Assembly: GCA_944327285.1 (NCBI GenBank) | Contig: CALVHG010000013.1 | Coordinates: forward strand, 1 to 49,255 | Length of the DNA: 49,255 nucleotides | Source of the DNA: an uncultured Desulfovibrio sp. | GTDB taxonomy: Bacteria; Desulfobacterota; Desulfovibrionia; Desulfovibrionales; Desulfovibrionaceae | Direction of reading: 5' to 3' | Shown: positions 25,016 through 33,519 of the stretch, in pieces | How the letters are laid out: every line of letters begins with the position of its first letter | Position numbering within the stretch: the stretch's first letter is position 1 | Notes under the pieces: model-generated | The model's database searches: none | What the model was told of the DNA's origin: nothing | What the model saw: the letters and a program-made list of their open reading frames with translations, nothing else | Position numbers and translations under genes: made by a program

Positions 25016-26143
25016 TCAGTTATGCTGAATTTCAAAGTATGTTTTTCCAATTTTAAGGTCTTCCCACAGTGCAAACACTAGCATATTTCCTCCGACAGGA
25101 ATACATTCATCCCATCCAGCAATCCAACCTTGTATCAAAGCTTCCGATAGCACACCTTCTATCACACCTTCATTCAATTCTTTTATTATTCTTGCTCTTG
25201 CAAAGTCTTTATCTATTATTTCCATTTCAATAATTTTTTCCCATTTTTTACAATTAGTTGATACATACAAGAAGGCCTCATCACAATAAAAATAATAACC
25301 AGAATTATAACCAACGCCACGAATATCTATACCGCCAGGAATATAAATTTTATGCCATCCCCCATCATAGCATGCAAGACCTGATTCGTCATCATTTTCA
25401 AAACCAGTTTTAAATGCTACAAAAAGCTTATTTCCACTATATGCAGCTTCTTTTATAATTCTCGAATCATACAGTGATGGCGTTATATTTTTTAATTTTG
25501 ATAACAATAGAGTGCCATCTTCCGAGATGGGAACAGTATATATAGTGCAAGAGCCATAATCATCGCCACTCATCATAATCATTCTGTCGTTATTACAATA
25601 AACAGTATTGTTTTCCCCAGGAAATTTCATGTCTATCTTTTTCCAGTTTTTACAATTTTCAGATATATATATATGGCTTTCTGTAAATAAATATAATTTG
25701 TTTTTTATAGAGCGCATGATCTTTATTTTGTAATAATCATCTATCGTGTTTGACAGGTTGTCGATATGTTCCCACGAATAATCATCATGCAAACGATATA
25801 TATCAGCATTATCGTCAAGGAAGACAATGCTGTCTTGAAAAAATGCTGCCATTTTGATTCCATCACACGGACAATCTTTACTGGTGCAGATCCGCAGTCC
25901 TATCGCAAAATTATATAATTTTTGATTTTCATCGGCTGAATATATATCACAGGACCAAAGGCGCTCCTTTTTCGCATTTAACATCCACGGATCCGTATGA
26001 TATTTTTGGAATTGCGCGTCTTTTTCCTGATGGGCAGCATTTATCCCACTCGTATACATGCCTCCCGAATCTTTCTCGTTTTTTACAAGTTTTTTCCCAT
26101 ATTTTTTCAGTAAAGAAACGAATTTTTCTCCAATATTTTGCAT
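25016..26143 (-). CDS. Hypothetical beta-propeller-like protein
   Basis: 375 aa, AT-rich gene with a strong ribosome site (AGGAGG before ATG). From about residue 60 on, short aromatic beta-strand repeats are visible, notably YISENCKNWKKI and YVSTNCKKWEKI, which resemble the S-x-N/D-x-G-x-x-W Asp-box (BNR) pattern of sialidase-like propellers, though the central Asp/Gly positions are altered. The N-terminus is basic (about 1-25) and there is no signal peptide. No catalytic residues can be assigned. It may be a binding or sensor protein of the neighbouring cassette, or unrelated. Confidence 0.68.
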   Translation of the reverse strand: MQNIGEKFVSLLKKYGKKLVKNEKDSGGMYTSGINAAHQEKDAQFQKYHTDPWMLNAKKERLWSCDIYSADENQKLYNFAIGLRICTSKDCPCDGIKMAAFFQDSIVFLDDNADIYRLHDDYSWEHIDNLSNTIDDYYKIKIMRSIKNKLYLFTESHIYISENCKNWKKIDMKFPGENNTVYCNNDRMIMMSGDDYGSCTIYTVPISEDGTLLLSKLKNITPSLYDSRIIKEAAYSGNKLFVAFKTGFENDDESGLACYDGGWHKIYIPGGIDIRGVGYNSGYYFYCDEAFLYVSTNCKKWEKIIEMEIIDKDFARARIIKELNEGVIEGVLSEALIQGWIAGWDECIPVGGNMLVFALWEDLKIGKTYFEIQHN

Positions 26144-26537
26144 TTTTTCCTCCTATGCTATCGAAAAAACATCTGCGCAGTGTATTCTGAAATAATGTTA
26201 CCATCTTTCATCGAATTGATGAAAAGCCACTGTCTGTGCGTTCATTGCCAAAAAGTCCCGAAAACCGCCTTTCCCCTTGGAACACGCATGAGGCGTATAT
26301 TATTTTTAGCCTCCGAGGCGACCTCACAGCCGTCCCCAACACCAATACTTGCCGATTCCATAAACAGTTTCTTCCACATGTACACATCCATTAGTGTATT
26401 TTTCTTCTCAGGTAATCCCGCGATGTCTAAACCCGAGGCAAAAAATACCGGTTAGTACAGGTTTTATTTGTATGTAGTATATGCTCTATTTTTTTATCCG
26501 TCTAGCCCCGGAAAAGGTTTTCAGCCATGCGTAGCAG
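26144..26537. other. Divergent intergenic region
   Basis: About 390 bp between the propeller-like gene (minus) and the tandem-XRE gene (plus). It should hold both promoters. AT-rich segments near 26,160-26,210 and 26,455-26,500 are plausible sites, but no clear -35/-10 pair or operator is evident. Nothing coding is supported. Confidence 0.45.
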
Positions 26538-27086
26538 ATGGAAAAAGCTCGCTGCCTCTTTGGCCCATTCTTGTTATCTCTGCGGAAGGAAAAGCAAAAA
26601 ATTCCGCAGTGGAGACTTGCCGCAATGTGCAGGGTAGTGCCTGCCAATCTTAGAAAGATCGAGAGGGGAGAAACCCAGCCCGGCATTATTCTGGCAATTC
26701 GTCTCGTTCAGGCTATGGGGGAACCTGTCGGTCCTTTTTTCAGGAATCTGGCGGAGCAGGCAGGAATCCCCCTATTTATTCCCCCAGGCAGCACAGACAA
26801 AAAACATGGGCTTTCAGAGATGCCTTGCCGGTACAGGGAGCTGTCAAATCCGCGTGTCCTTTTTGGGAGATGGATCAAAGAAACGCGGCTGGCGCACGGA
26901 GTCTCCCAGCGAATCCTGGCAGAAAGTGCCTGCTATCATTTGCGCAACATGCTGGAAGTGGAGGCAGGGCGGCGGGAGCCCGGCGTCATGACCGCCCTCA
27001 CAATGGTCTGCGCAACAGGATGTGATGTTGTTTACTTTTTCGACACTCTTGCCGAAGCTGTGGCTGCTTCTTCAAACAGCAAGTAA
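26538..27086 (+). CDS. Tandem XRE-type HTH protein
   Basis: 182 aa built from two copies of the same module. Copy 1 (about 8-75): FGPFLLSLRKEKQKIPQWRL, then LRKIERGETQPGI and a GPFFRNLAEQAG end. Copy 2 (about 107-175): FGRWIKETRLAHGVSQRILA, then LEVEAGRREPGV and a VYFFDTLAEA end. Each copy looks like a Cro/CI-type helix-turn-helix plus a short C-terminal helix. It probably binds DNA as a pseudo-dimer. It is divergent from the propeller-like gene and may regulate it or the cassette beyond. Confidence 0.72.
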   Translation: MEKARCLFGPFLLSLRKEKQKIPQWRLAAMCRVVPANLRKIERGETQPGIILAIRLVQAMGEPVGPFFRNLAEQAGIPLFIPPGSTDKKHGLSEMPCRYRELSNPRVLFGRWIKETRLAHGVSQRILAESACYHLRNMLEVEAGRREPGVMTALTMVCATGCDVVYFFDTLAEAVAASSNSK

Positions 27087-27093
27087 TCCACAC

Positions 27094-27276
27094 CTATGCT
27101 GAGTGTCCGCTGCGTGCATCAGGAAGAGGCTCAAGTTCTCTTTCAGCCATCGTATCATCGTTTGTCCTTCTCTCATTCCAAGCATCTGTGATTTCCTCCA
27201 TAACTTCCGAGATGACCTCACGAGCCATGTAACCGGCAATGACTCCGCCAGCAAACCATGCAAGCCGTCCAAGCAT
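27094..27276 (-). CDS. Small membrane protein, 60 aa
   Basis: Starts MLGRLAWFAGGVIAGYMARE: one glycine-containing membrane helix followed by an acidic hydrophilic tail (EVMEEITDAW, DDTMAERELEPLPDA). It resembles YtxH-like short membrane proteins in layout only. The start at 27,276 has an AAAAGGAGAAG ribosome site; the longer frame lacks one. Convergent with the tandem-XRE gene, 7 bp apart. Function unknown. Confidence 0.6.
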   Translation of the reverse strand: MLGRLAWFAGGVIAGYMAREVISEVMEEITDAWNERRTNDDTMAERELEPLPDARSGHSA

Positions 27277-27518
27277 AATTCTTCTCCTTTTCGCTAACAG
27301 GTTGTCTTGACTTGCACAGGAGTATGCCTCACTTATATTCCAGTTTCTGGAATCAAACATCTTCCCTCTAAATTTTTTGAGAGGAAGATAGCTTCTCATG
27401 ACAACATGATTGCCCCTTTGCCGCGCTCTCCGCAAACAGACTGGGATAAATGCAATAAGCCGGGGATTAGAGCGAAGGAGCTTCGATCGCAACCGGTGAA
27501 AAGAACTGGCAGGCCCAT

Positions 27519-28484
27519 ATGGCGCTCAAAAAAAATTCTGATGCAACACCAGGAGCCAAGCTGCTCAAGTTGTTCCGACGACTTCTCGTGAACGGCAGGA
27601 AGCATTACTTGCAGGAGCTCGCCGAATGGCTGGACTGCTCCCCCCAAACGGTCCTGCGCCTTGCTGCTGAAATAGAACGGGAAATCGGCACTCATCTGGA
27701 AACCGGGCAGGATAGACGAAAGCGCTGGTATCGTATTCGCCCCAGAACTGTGCATCTGTCTGGGGTAGATTGCGAGGAAATCCGCTATCTGACGTTATGC
27801 AGAGAATTGGCAGCCCCATATTTGCCGGAGCAGGTCAAACAGCGTATTGACGAGAGTATATCCTCTCTCTCATTGACGCTTCTGGATCCTGCCGTAACCG
27901 GAATAAATAACAGTGCTTATGCTTTTTTTAGTAAGGGAAGAATTGATTATTCGCCGCATTTTGAGCAATTAGCCATACTGGAAAAAGCCATTACAGAAAA
28001 ACGCATCTGCCGCGTTATCTATCGCGCAGCAGGAAAGGAGCAGGCACGAGAACATTGCCTTGTTCCCCTTCGCCTCATCAGTATGAATAATGCCCTGTAT
28101 CTGATTGGCGTATCCTTGGAAGAGGACTTGAGAACTATTCATCACCATATAACTATGGCGATTCATCGTATCAGGGAGGTCAGGCAGACAACCATGTGCA
28201 GCACCTGTGAGCTTCCTGTCGATACCGGGGAAAATTTCTTTGGTCTTCCGTGGCATGAACCACGTACTTTTTATATAAAATTTACGCAGGGGAAGGTGTC
28301 AGACTATGTGAGGGAACGCATCTGGTCAAACAACCAGGTCATTCATGAGTTGTCTGACCATAGCGTACTGCTGGAAATTACAACACGAAGCCAACAAGAG
28401 CTTATGGCCTGGGCAAGAAGTTTTGGTCCCGATGCAGAGCTTCTTTCTCAGGATGACGCACAGGCGCTACTATCCTTGCAATAA
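27519..28484 (+). CDS. WYL-domain transcriptional regulator
   Basis: 321 aa. An N-terminal winged helix (about 14-65: YLQELAEWLDCSPQTVLRLAAEIE) is followed by a WYL domain (about 150-230: AITEKRICRVIYRAAGKEQ, PLRLISMNNALYLIGVS) and a C-terminal WCX-like extension (residues 240-321). The W-Y-L triplet is replaced by other residues (NNALYLIG where a WYL-like motif is expected). WYL regulators respond to nucleotide or nucleic-acid ligands, and several (for example BrxR-like) control phage-defence loci, which fits the island setting. The stop codon touches a family-1 repeat. Confidence 0.82.
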   Translation: MALKKNSDATPGAKLLKLFRRLLVNGRKHYLQELAEWLDCSPQTVLRLAAEIEREIGTHLETGQDRRKRWYRIRPRTVHLSGVDCEEIRYLTLCRELAAPYLPEQVKQRIDESISSLSLTLLDPAVTGINNSAYAFFSKGRIDYSPHFEQLAILEKAITEKRICRVIYRAAGKEQAREHCLVPLRLISMNNALYLIGVSLEEDLRTIHHHITMAIHRIREVRQTTMCSTCELPVDTGENFFGLPWHEPRTFYIKFTQGKVSDYVRERIWSNNQVIHELSDHSVLLEITTRSQQELMAWARSFGPDAELLSQDDAQALLSLQ

Positions 28485-28627
28485 AGCCTTTTCAGTTTGG
28501 AACGCTTTGCTTTTCAAACCATACAGCTGTCGTTTTGCGGAAAAAACGCGGTTTTTTGCTCCCTCTGGGCTGGGCAGCTTTGTGCTGTTGCCTCGCATTT
28601 TACCTTTTTCAAAAATAAAATGCTCTA
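28484..28627. repeat. Family-1 repeat, full copy
   Basis: 144 bp beginning at the last base of the WYL gene stop. It contains CAGTTTGGAACGC, CAAACCATACAGCTGTCG, GGGCTGGGCAG and a TTTTTCAAAAATAAAATGCTCTA end. Same orientation as the 31.3 kb copy. Confidence 0.78.
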
Positions 28628-28664
28628 ATTGGTTTCACCAATGATGAATATAGTTTTTGTGAGA

Positions 28665-28693
28665 TAAAAAGAAAGGGTCGCTCTATGCGACCC
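28665..28693 (-). terminator. Terminator downstream of the DUF2188 gene
   Basis: A 7-bp stem (GGGTCGC/GCGACCC, 5-base loop, 28,675-28,693) followed on the minus strand by TTTCTTTTTATC. It is 135 bp past the DUF2188 stop; the gap has no convincing ORF longer than about 30 codons. Confidence 0.65.
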
Positions 28694-28828
28694 CAATTTG
28701 TGGTTAGCTATTGCTGGATTTCCCTGTAGCTCTATACAGAGAGGCTTTCATCATCTAGGGCTCCCTTATCCAGAGCTGAAGAAAACCTCGGCATCTTGAC
28801 AACAACTCTCATCTGCAGCCTCATGATA

Positions 28829-29053
28829 TTACCCCTGTGGGGGATAGGTATCATGGCCATGCGAATCTTTGCGGCTGATCTGTCCATTGCGGTTGTGTTC
28901 AACTAATTCGCTGCCGATTCTGCGGCTATGCTCACGTCCCCAGCGCATGGCTTCTTCCTTACGATCAAAATGTTTGGAAGCGCGGGAGTTACCAGTATCA
29001 GTGGAATCCCATCCTCCTTGAGGATTGGGCGTAATATGAGTCTGTTTGGGCAT
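28829..29053 (-). CDS. DUF2188 domain protein
   Basis: 74 aa covering one whole DUF2188 domain: an N-terminal strand (THITPNPQGGWDSTDTGNSR), FDRKEEAMRWGREHSRRIGSE, then HNRNGQISRKDSHGHDTYPP. The family pattern (repeated threonine/serine-rich strand, helix with AxxxARE-like residues, GRI-x-x-KxSxGxD end) is clear. Strong ribosome site (TAGGAGG). The role of the family is unknown; such proteins are common in mobile elements and near stress genes. Confidence 0.82.
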   Translation of the reverse strand: MPKQTHITPNPQGGWDSTDTGNSRASKHFDRKEEAMRWGREHSRRIGSELVEHNRNGQISRKDSHGHDTYPPQG

Positions 29054-29100
29054 TATATCCTCCTAAGAAGTCAAGTAGATGAGTGGTTCTAAGAGGAGAT

Positions 29101-29250
29101 ATGCGAGTTGGTCAGCACCCCCTGGCGAACAGTTTACAAACACTTGATAAGAAATATGAAGTAGTTGATTCTTCTCTCGCCAAAAGAGAAGATTTCTCCA
29201 AAATTCCTTGGACGCCGCTGGCATGTCAGTCAGCGATGTTTTTCAAGTAG
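29101..29250 (+). CDS. Possible small ORF, 49 aa
   Basis: An ATG directly after AAGAGGAGAT opens a 49-codon frame (MRVGQHPLANSLQTLDKKYE at the start). The ribosome site is closer to the ATG than usual. The peptide looks protein-like (balanced charges, no low complexity) but matches nothing I know and could be the 5' fragment of a decayed gene. Divergent from the DUF2188 gene. Confidence 0.27.
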   Translation: MRVGQHPLANSLQTLDKKYEVVDSSLAKREDFSKIPWTPLACQSAMFFK

Positions 29251-29346
29251 CTCCTAAAAACTATACCGAAAGTAAATATCCTCCAGAAGAAGTCAACTTT
29301 CTGAAGCGAAAAATTTTACATAAATACTACTTGTTAGCTATGTTAT

Positions 29347-29649
29347 TCATAAGCTCGTCTGCTCTTGCAAGGCGTTGCACAACAGTGCCCAGATATCGAT
29401 CTGGAAGATAATTTCTGACGCTCTCTCAAAGACTCTCACAGAGAGAGCGCACCGGCGCATATATTCAGGAATAAAAACGTCCGTCAGCGTCCTGCAGTTA
29501 AATTCCTCGTCCTGAAAAGCTAGAATAACTTTCTTTGCATGGCTTTCTTCCTGGGCATTTCCGGGCATATTCCCATGTATCTGCCCCAGACAGGTGTGAG
29601 ATCTACTCTTGATTTTCCGGCAGGATTTCGGGCCCTCGATAGCGCACAA
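29347..29649 (-). CDS. Possible hypothetical protein or remnant
   Basis: A frame of up to 100 codons. The part from an internal Met (MPGNAQEESH) to the end (VFIPEYMRRCALSVRVFERA, then IIFQIDIWALLCNALQE) has a protein-like amphipathic pattern, while the first 28 codons look random. No strong ribosome site is seen. It could be a real short protein or the 3' remnant of a larger gene. Confidence 0.3.
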   Translation of the reverse strand: MCAIEGPKSCRKIKSRSHTCLGQIHGNMPGNAQEESHAKKVILAFQDEEFNCRTLTDVFIPEYMRRCALSVRVFERASEIIFQIDIWALLCNALQEQTSL

Positions 29650-29703
29650 AAGCCGGAATGGTGAAAATTTGATGCGCTGTGTCGTGTCTTATACGACTAA
29701 ATA

Positions 29704-29738
29704 GTGTCTACGCTGTCTACTGTAGACAGTGTAGACAC
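29704..29738. repeat. 35-bp inverted repeat with GTAGACA modules
   Basis: GTGTCTACGCTGTCTAC and its complement (one mismatch) meet around a single T. Each arm holds two copies of an octamer-like GTCTAC unit, so the site has four half-sites. This suits an operator for a repressor or a replication-initiator/recombinase site. No T-run follows, so it is not a terminator. Confidence 0.6.
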
Positions 29739-30172
29739 TCTCGCAGAGCAATTCGATGCCGGATTTGAGACTTTCAGGATTGACAGGCTGTCACGGACTG
29801 TCCGTATCGGAAGGTTCCGGCCATCGTATCCCGCAGACCAGTGCTCTTTGCCTACGGCAATCATAGTGGCAGTTCCCATATCAATGCTTGGGTGATACTG
29901 AAATTTTCCGCCAAATCTTCATATGACCTATTGGCTGATTTCACTGGTAGGTTCATGCATCAAGAGCACGAGACTTCAAGATTAAATCCCAAAGAAAATC
30001 TCTAGGTATATGGTAATACCTCTAATAAGAGGCGTCTGCATGTGTTGCTATACTGCTATCATATATTTTAGAATATAGCAAAATAATATCATTGACTACA
30101 TAGCTGCTGATAGCAAGAAAAACTGTGCAGCATGCTGGTCTTTTCAATTAACTCTTTACCTGAGAGAAGGAT

Positions 30173-30832
30173 ATGATCATAACCTATGACAAAACTTACA
30201 ACGGACTACAGATAAATACGGATCTGAATAAAGGACAAGGATGTATAACATCCATACTCGACAGTTATCAAATCCATTTAATATATATGATCAATGCGCA
30301 TTCGAAAGTGATGCAGGTCAGGTTTGATCTTCATTATCCTACTGATGGGAGTATTGTTCCAACGAGAAAGCATATACATGATTTCAATTATAATCTTAAA
30401 AGAAAACTTCAGCGGAAGAAAGTTGTGGGGGGGCATAAGGTTGATCCGCAACTGTTATGGACGGGAGAGACAAATACCAGTTATTTCCCCCACTATCATT
30501 TCATCCTCCTTGTCAACGGTAATGCCATTAATAATTACTGGGATTTACTTGATTCGATTGTGAGACCTCTATGGGAAAAGGCTATTGGTGTGTCAAATAA
30601 CACGGGGTTGGTCGATTATTGTGACAAGGCTGGCCCAAACGGTCTCATGATCATACGCTCCTCTTCTCCTGAATTTTTGATACAGCTCAATCGATGCTCA
30701 TATCAGGCGAGCTATCTTGCCAAGGTAAAAACCAAGGAGACAAGGGGGAAGGGGAACTGGCTTACGGGAGGAAGCCGTGTTCCCTCTGTTCTAACTCCTT
30801 TACCAGCTTCACACCTCAACCTTTTTGAGTAG
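30173..30832 (+). CDS. Inovirus Gp2 / YagK-YfjJ domain protein
   Basis: 219 aa. The segment MQVRFDLHYP (about 47-56), then LKRKLQRKK and TGETNTSYFPHYHFILLVNG (about 97-116) with a PHYHF motif match the YagK/YfjJ C-terminal (inovirus Gp2) family as I recall it. Related filamentous-phage proteins are HUH-type replication initiators; the histidine pair here is HYH. YagK and YfjJ themselves lie in E. coli prophages of unclear function. The start at 30,173 is very near its GAGAAGG ribosome site. The inverted repeat 435 bp upstream could be a target. A terminator follows. Confidence 0.7.
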   Translation: MIITYDKTYNGLQINTDLNKGQGCITSILDSYQIHLIYMINAHSKVMQVRFDLHYPTDGSIVPTRKHIHDFNYNLKRKLQRKKVVGGHKVDPQLLWTGETNTSYFPHYHFILLVNGNAINNYWDLLDSIVRPLWEKAIGVSNNTGLVDYCDKAGPNGLMIIRSSSPEFLIQLNRCSYQASYLAKVKTKETRGKGNWLTGGSRVPSVLTPLPASHLNLFE

Positions 30833-30860
30833 ACTTTTCTCAGGTAAGCCTTTTGCAAAG

Positions 30861-30895
30861 AGGGAGCGGCACTATCTGGCAAGCTCCCTTTTCTT
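30861..30895 (+). terminator. Terminator after the Gp2-like gene
   Basis: A 7-bp stem (AGGGAGC/GCTCCCT, 15-base loop) followed by TTTCTTG, 30 bp after the Gp2-like stop. Confidence 0.5.
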
Positions 30896-31072
30896 GACTG
30901 AGAAAAACTGTTGTGAAGATGGCAGGCAGATGAGTCCTGCCGGTTAGCTTGAAACAGGTTTGATCTTTTAAGAAGTTGTGAACGAAATCAGGAAAAATAA
31001 TTGCATAAATCTGTCAGTTGAGCTTCCGTTGGGCTACGACTCCGTTCGATTCTTTTTTACGGTCTGCCATCG

Positions 31073-31258
31073 TCATGAAATACCCCAATCTTCCTGAGTG
31101 CTGGCCGGTAGAGAGCGGAGCAGAGCTTTCAGCGCAGCTTCACGTTGAGGGGATCGCCTTCCTGAATAGCTCCGTGATACCATAATCTCTGCTAAATCTT
31201 CCAGTCTGTGAAACCGGGGAGTCCCCAGACCATTTTCTATGCGGGACAGAGAGACCAT
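31073..31258 (-). pseudogene. Truncated XRE-type regulator remnant
   Basis: A 61-codon frame beginning MVSLSRIENGLGTPRFHRLEDLAEIM, the second half of a Cro/CI-type helix-turn-helix (recognition helix and the IENG-x-x-x-P motif). The first helices are missing: upstream codons (QRKKGVLHDND) look like part of the same domain but the frame hits a stop about 18 codons before the ATG with no start. A decayed regulator is more likely than a functional gene. Confidence 0.55.
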
Positions 31259-31331
31259 GTCATTATCGTGAAGAACGCCCTTTTTTCTCTGGCAGGGGAA
31301 ATGAACGCATCATGGTTATGGCCTATTCTGC

Positions 31332-31478
31332 TAGAGCAATTTCAGTTTGGAACGCTGTGCGTTTCAAACCATACGGCCTGTCGTTTCGCGGAAAAAGCAC
31401 GGTTTTCCCGCTCACTTTGGGCCGGGGGCACTGCGCCGCCACCTCGCGTTTTACCTTTTTCAAAGGTGAAACGCTCCA
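31332..31478. repeat. Family-1 repeat, full copy
   Basis: 147 bp, TAGAGCAATTTCAGTTTGG to GGTGAAACGCTCCA, inverted relative to the 11,179 copy and very similar to it (GGCCGGG, ACCATACGGCCTGTCGTTTC shared). Its presence inside the island means the family was active, or recombined, after or during island formation. Confidence 0.8.
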
Positions 31479-31636
31479 AGTTCGAAGGGAAATATACAAA
31501 AAAGTAACTCCCCAAGATAAATTCCAGCGATCTCTCCGTTGCCCGGTCCCAGCCAGGGCCTTTTTGTATGAAGATTCCCCGGCAAACATGAATATATTGG
31601 ATGAATATATTTGCTGCTTGATGCAGCTCCTCTTTT

Positions 31637-33469
31637 TCAGCTAAACAGATTGGAGGATTGATTACTGTCAGGATAAATGGAAGGATGCAGCGCAAAAATA
31701 CAAGAGTGTCCTTTAGGTGTATAAATTTCTTGGCAATAATTAAGGCTTGCAAGAAACCGTAGGTACTTAAGAGTAATTGATGATGATTCTTTTACTGCTC
31801 GACATTTTTGTTGTACTTCACGGGCTGTTATGTATGTTTTGGGGTATCTATTTATGTATAAACTACGTAAAAAGTGTATAAGTTTTTCAGTTCGATCTTT
31901 ATGGGCTTCTATTTCTTGTCTGTGTGTAGCCCTATCAGCATGATTATATAGCCAACATGCAATGTGTATACCGCATCTTACCGCTTCAAGACTAATTGGA
32001 TAATTGCATGGGCTGTCGTGCTGCCATATGTGAAGCAGCATTGCTATGCGCAAAGCGGTACCATGAAGTTTGAGGGAAAATGAACGTAATTGTATGGGAA
32101 GATTGGTCTGATTATTAATAACGAAATTGCGATTTTCCAACTCAAAATACTTTAATTCACCAATGGCATCTGGCTCAACAGGAATCTTAAATAACTCGCG
32201 ATTCTGATTTTGGGTATAGTGTTGATTGAGGAGAGAAAGTATCTTTTTTTCATATATACTTTTGGCGCTCAAAAATTTTTCATCGTTCCAATCAATTTTT
32301 CCTGTATATTCTACTGCATCTGTATTATAAATTAACAGCCTGGACATTCCCCCTCTTTCTATAAAGTCATCATTTTTAAAAAAGTCTTCAATGATTTTAG
32401 GCTGTGTATTTGCTAAAATGGATAGGCTGTGATTCTTTAATTCTAGTATTCCACCTTTATCTGTTTCGTGAAGCCATTTTTCTTTTGTAAATGATGTCAG
32501 AAATAAGTCTAAATCTTTATCTTTCCATTTGCAAATTTGCTTTAAGAGTCCTCCTTCAGCACTAATAGAAATAAGATTTTCACCTTGTAACATAAGCTCT
32601 TTTGCAATTTTGGCAGCTGTGCCAGTTCCTATAAATATACGGGGGACAGCTGCTTCTGATTTACAGTTATAATTATTGATAATTTTTATATATTTTTGTA
32701 TGCCAGTTTCAATATCCTCATCATTTGCTTGTATCGCTTTATAAGTTGCATGTGCTGCCTCAGCATGTAGCTTTTTTTCAACAATGGCAGCAATCTTTTT
32801 TCGGTGTAAAAGTTCAGGAGCTATACGGGCATATTCCTCTTTTTTCTTATCTTCAAAAATTCTGAATGGACTTTCAAAAAGCTCAAAGAAAAACGATTTT
32901 TTTGTCCCACTTTCATCAAGAAAGACAGTGTTGAGAACACCTTTCTCATACCATCCTGATTCTTCCGTAAAATATCTTCCTTGCGACGCTTGACCTGAAG
33001 TCGTTATGACCGCCAACATATTAGCTTCTGGGGGGAAACCATTTCCCATTGATAAAGCGGATGCGAAGTCATAAATAGATGCAAAAACTGGATTATTTAT
33101 GTATTGAATTTCCGATAGTAGTTGTTTCGGTTGAAATGGTAGAATTGGATATACTCCCATCCTTGTACGCGCGATGTTAACTTTTTGTTGAATATCACTA
33201 TCAGCCGTATAATTTTGATTAGGGTAGTATCCTAATTGGTATGGTATGGATTGAGGTTGGCGAGGAAGTGAACTAGGGGCACTTTGTGGCATATTCTGGT
33301 AGAGCTGATGGTTTGTGTCTATTTGTGTTACTTGAGGTGAATTCTGATTAATTAACTGGGAATTGGATTGCTGCGTTAGTTGAGTGTTATATTTTACAAA
33401 CGGATTGCTACTTGCTGCAATCTTATTCTGTTGAGGATTAAATTTTGTAAACGGATTGCCACTGCTCAT
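31637..33469 (-). CDS. YfjI/DUF3987-like protein
   Basis: 610 aa. The N-terminal 90 residues are low-complexity, rich in N/Q/P/S, with two imperfect NPF(T/V)K(F/Y)N units. The rest matches the DUF3987/YfjI pattern: NPVFASIYDFASALSMGNGF, then TGTAAKIAKELM, ISAEGGLLKQI, LANTQPKIIEDFF, ERGGMSRLLIYN, and a helical C-terminus. These proteins are common in integrated elements and look like P-loop primase/helicase relatives, but no intact Walker A is visible here. Very AT-rich. Good ribosome site (AGGAGA). It follows the integrase gene by 50 bp in the same direction. Confidence 0.78.
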   Translation of the reverse strand: MSSGNPFTKFNPQQNKIAASSNPFVKYNTQLTQQSNSQLINQNSPQVTQIDTNHQLYQNMPQSAPSSLPRQPQSIPYQLGYYPNQNYTADSDIQQKVNIARTRMGVYPILPFQPKQLLSEIQYINNPVFASIYDFASALSMGNGFPPEANMLAVITTSGQASQGRYFTEESGWYEKGVLNTVFLDESGTKKSFFFELFESPFRIFEDKKKEEYARIAPELLHRKKIAAIVEKKLHAEAAHATYKAIQANDEDIETGIQKYIKIINNYNCKSEAAVPRIFIGTGTAAKIAKELMLQGENLISISAEGGLLKQICKWKDKDLDLFLTSFTKEKWLHETDKGGILELKNHSLSILANTQPKIIEDFFKNDDFIERGGMSRLLIYNTDAVEYTGKIDWNDEKFLSAKSIYEKKILSLLNQHYTQNQNRELFKIPVEPDAIGELKYFELENRNFVINNQTNLPIQLRSFSLKLHGTALRIAMLLHIWQHDSPCNYPISLEAVRCGIHIACWLYNHADRATHRQEIEAHKDRTEKLIHFLRSLYINRYPKTYITAREVQQKCRAVKESSSITLKYLRFLASLNYCQEIYTPKGHSCIFALHPSIYPDSNQSSNLFS

Positions 33470-33519
33470 TACCGTCTCCTTTTATCGTCTACATTTTAAT
33501 TTTTTAATCAAGAGATTTA

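Larger units (their letters stand above)
29251..30172. other. Sparse region with decayed-looking sequence
   Basis: About 900 bp with no strong gene. It holds one low-confidence minus-strand ORF (29,347-29,649), a 35-bp near-perfect inverted repeat (29,704-29,738) and an AT-rich stretch (30,000-30,120) leading to the Gp2-like gene. It may contain the regulatory or origin region of that gene, or remnants of lost genes. Confidence 0.45.
30896..31636. other. Gene-poor region with regulator remnant and repeat
   Basis: About 740 bp between the Gp2-like gene and the YfjI-like gene. It contains a truncated XRE regulator fragment and a full family-1 repeat. No other feature is supported. Confidence 0.5.

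Noticed and set aside
29704..29895. 63-codon plus-strand frame starting in the palindrome
   Set aside because: The open frame begins within the inverted repeat, has no ribosome site and no domain; the matching minus-strand frame is equally long, as expected for a palindrome.
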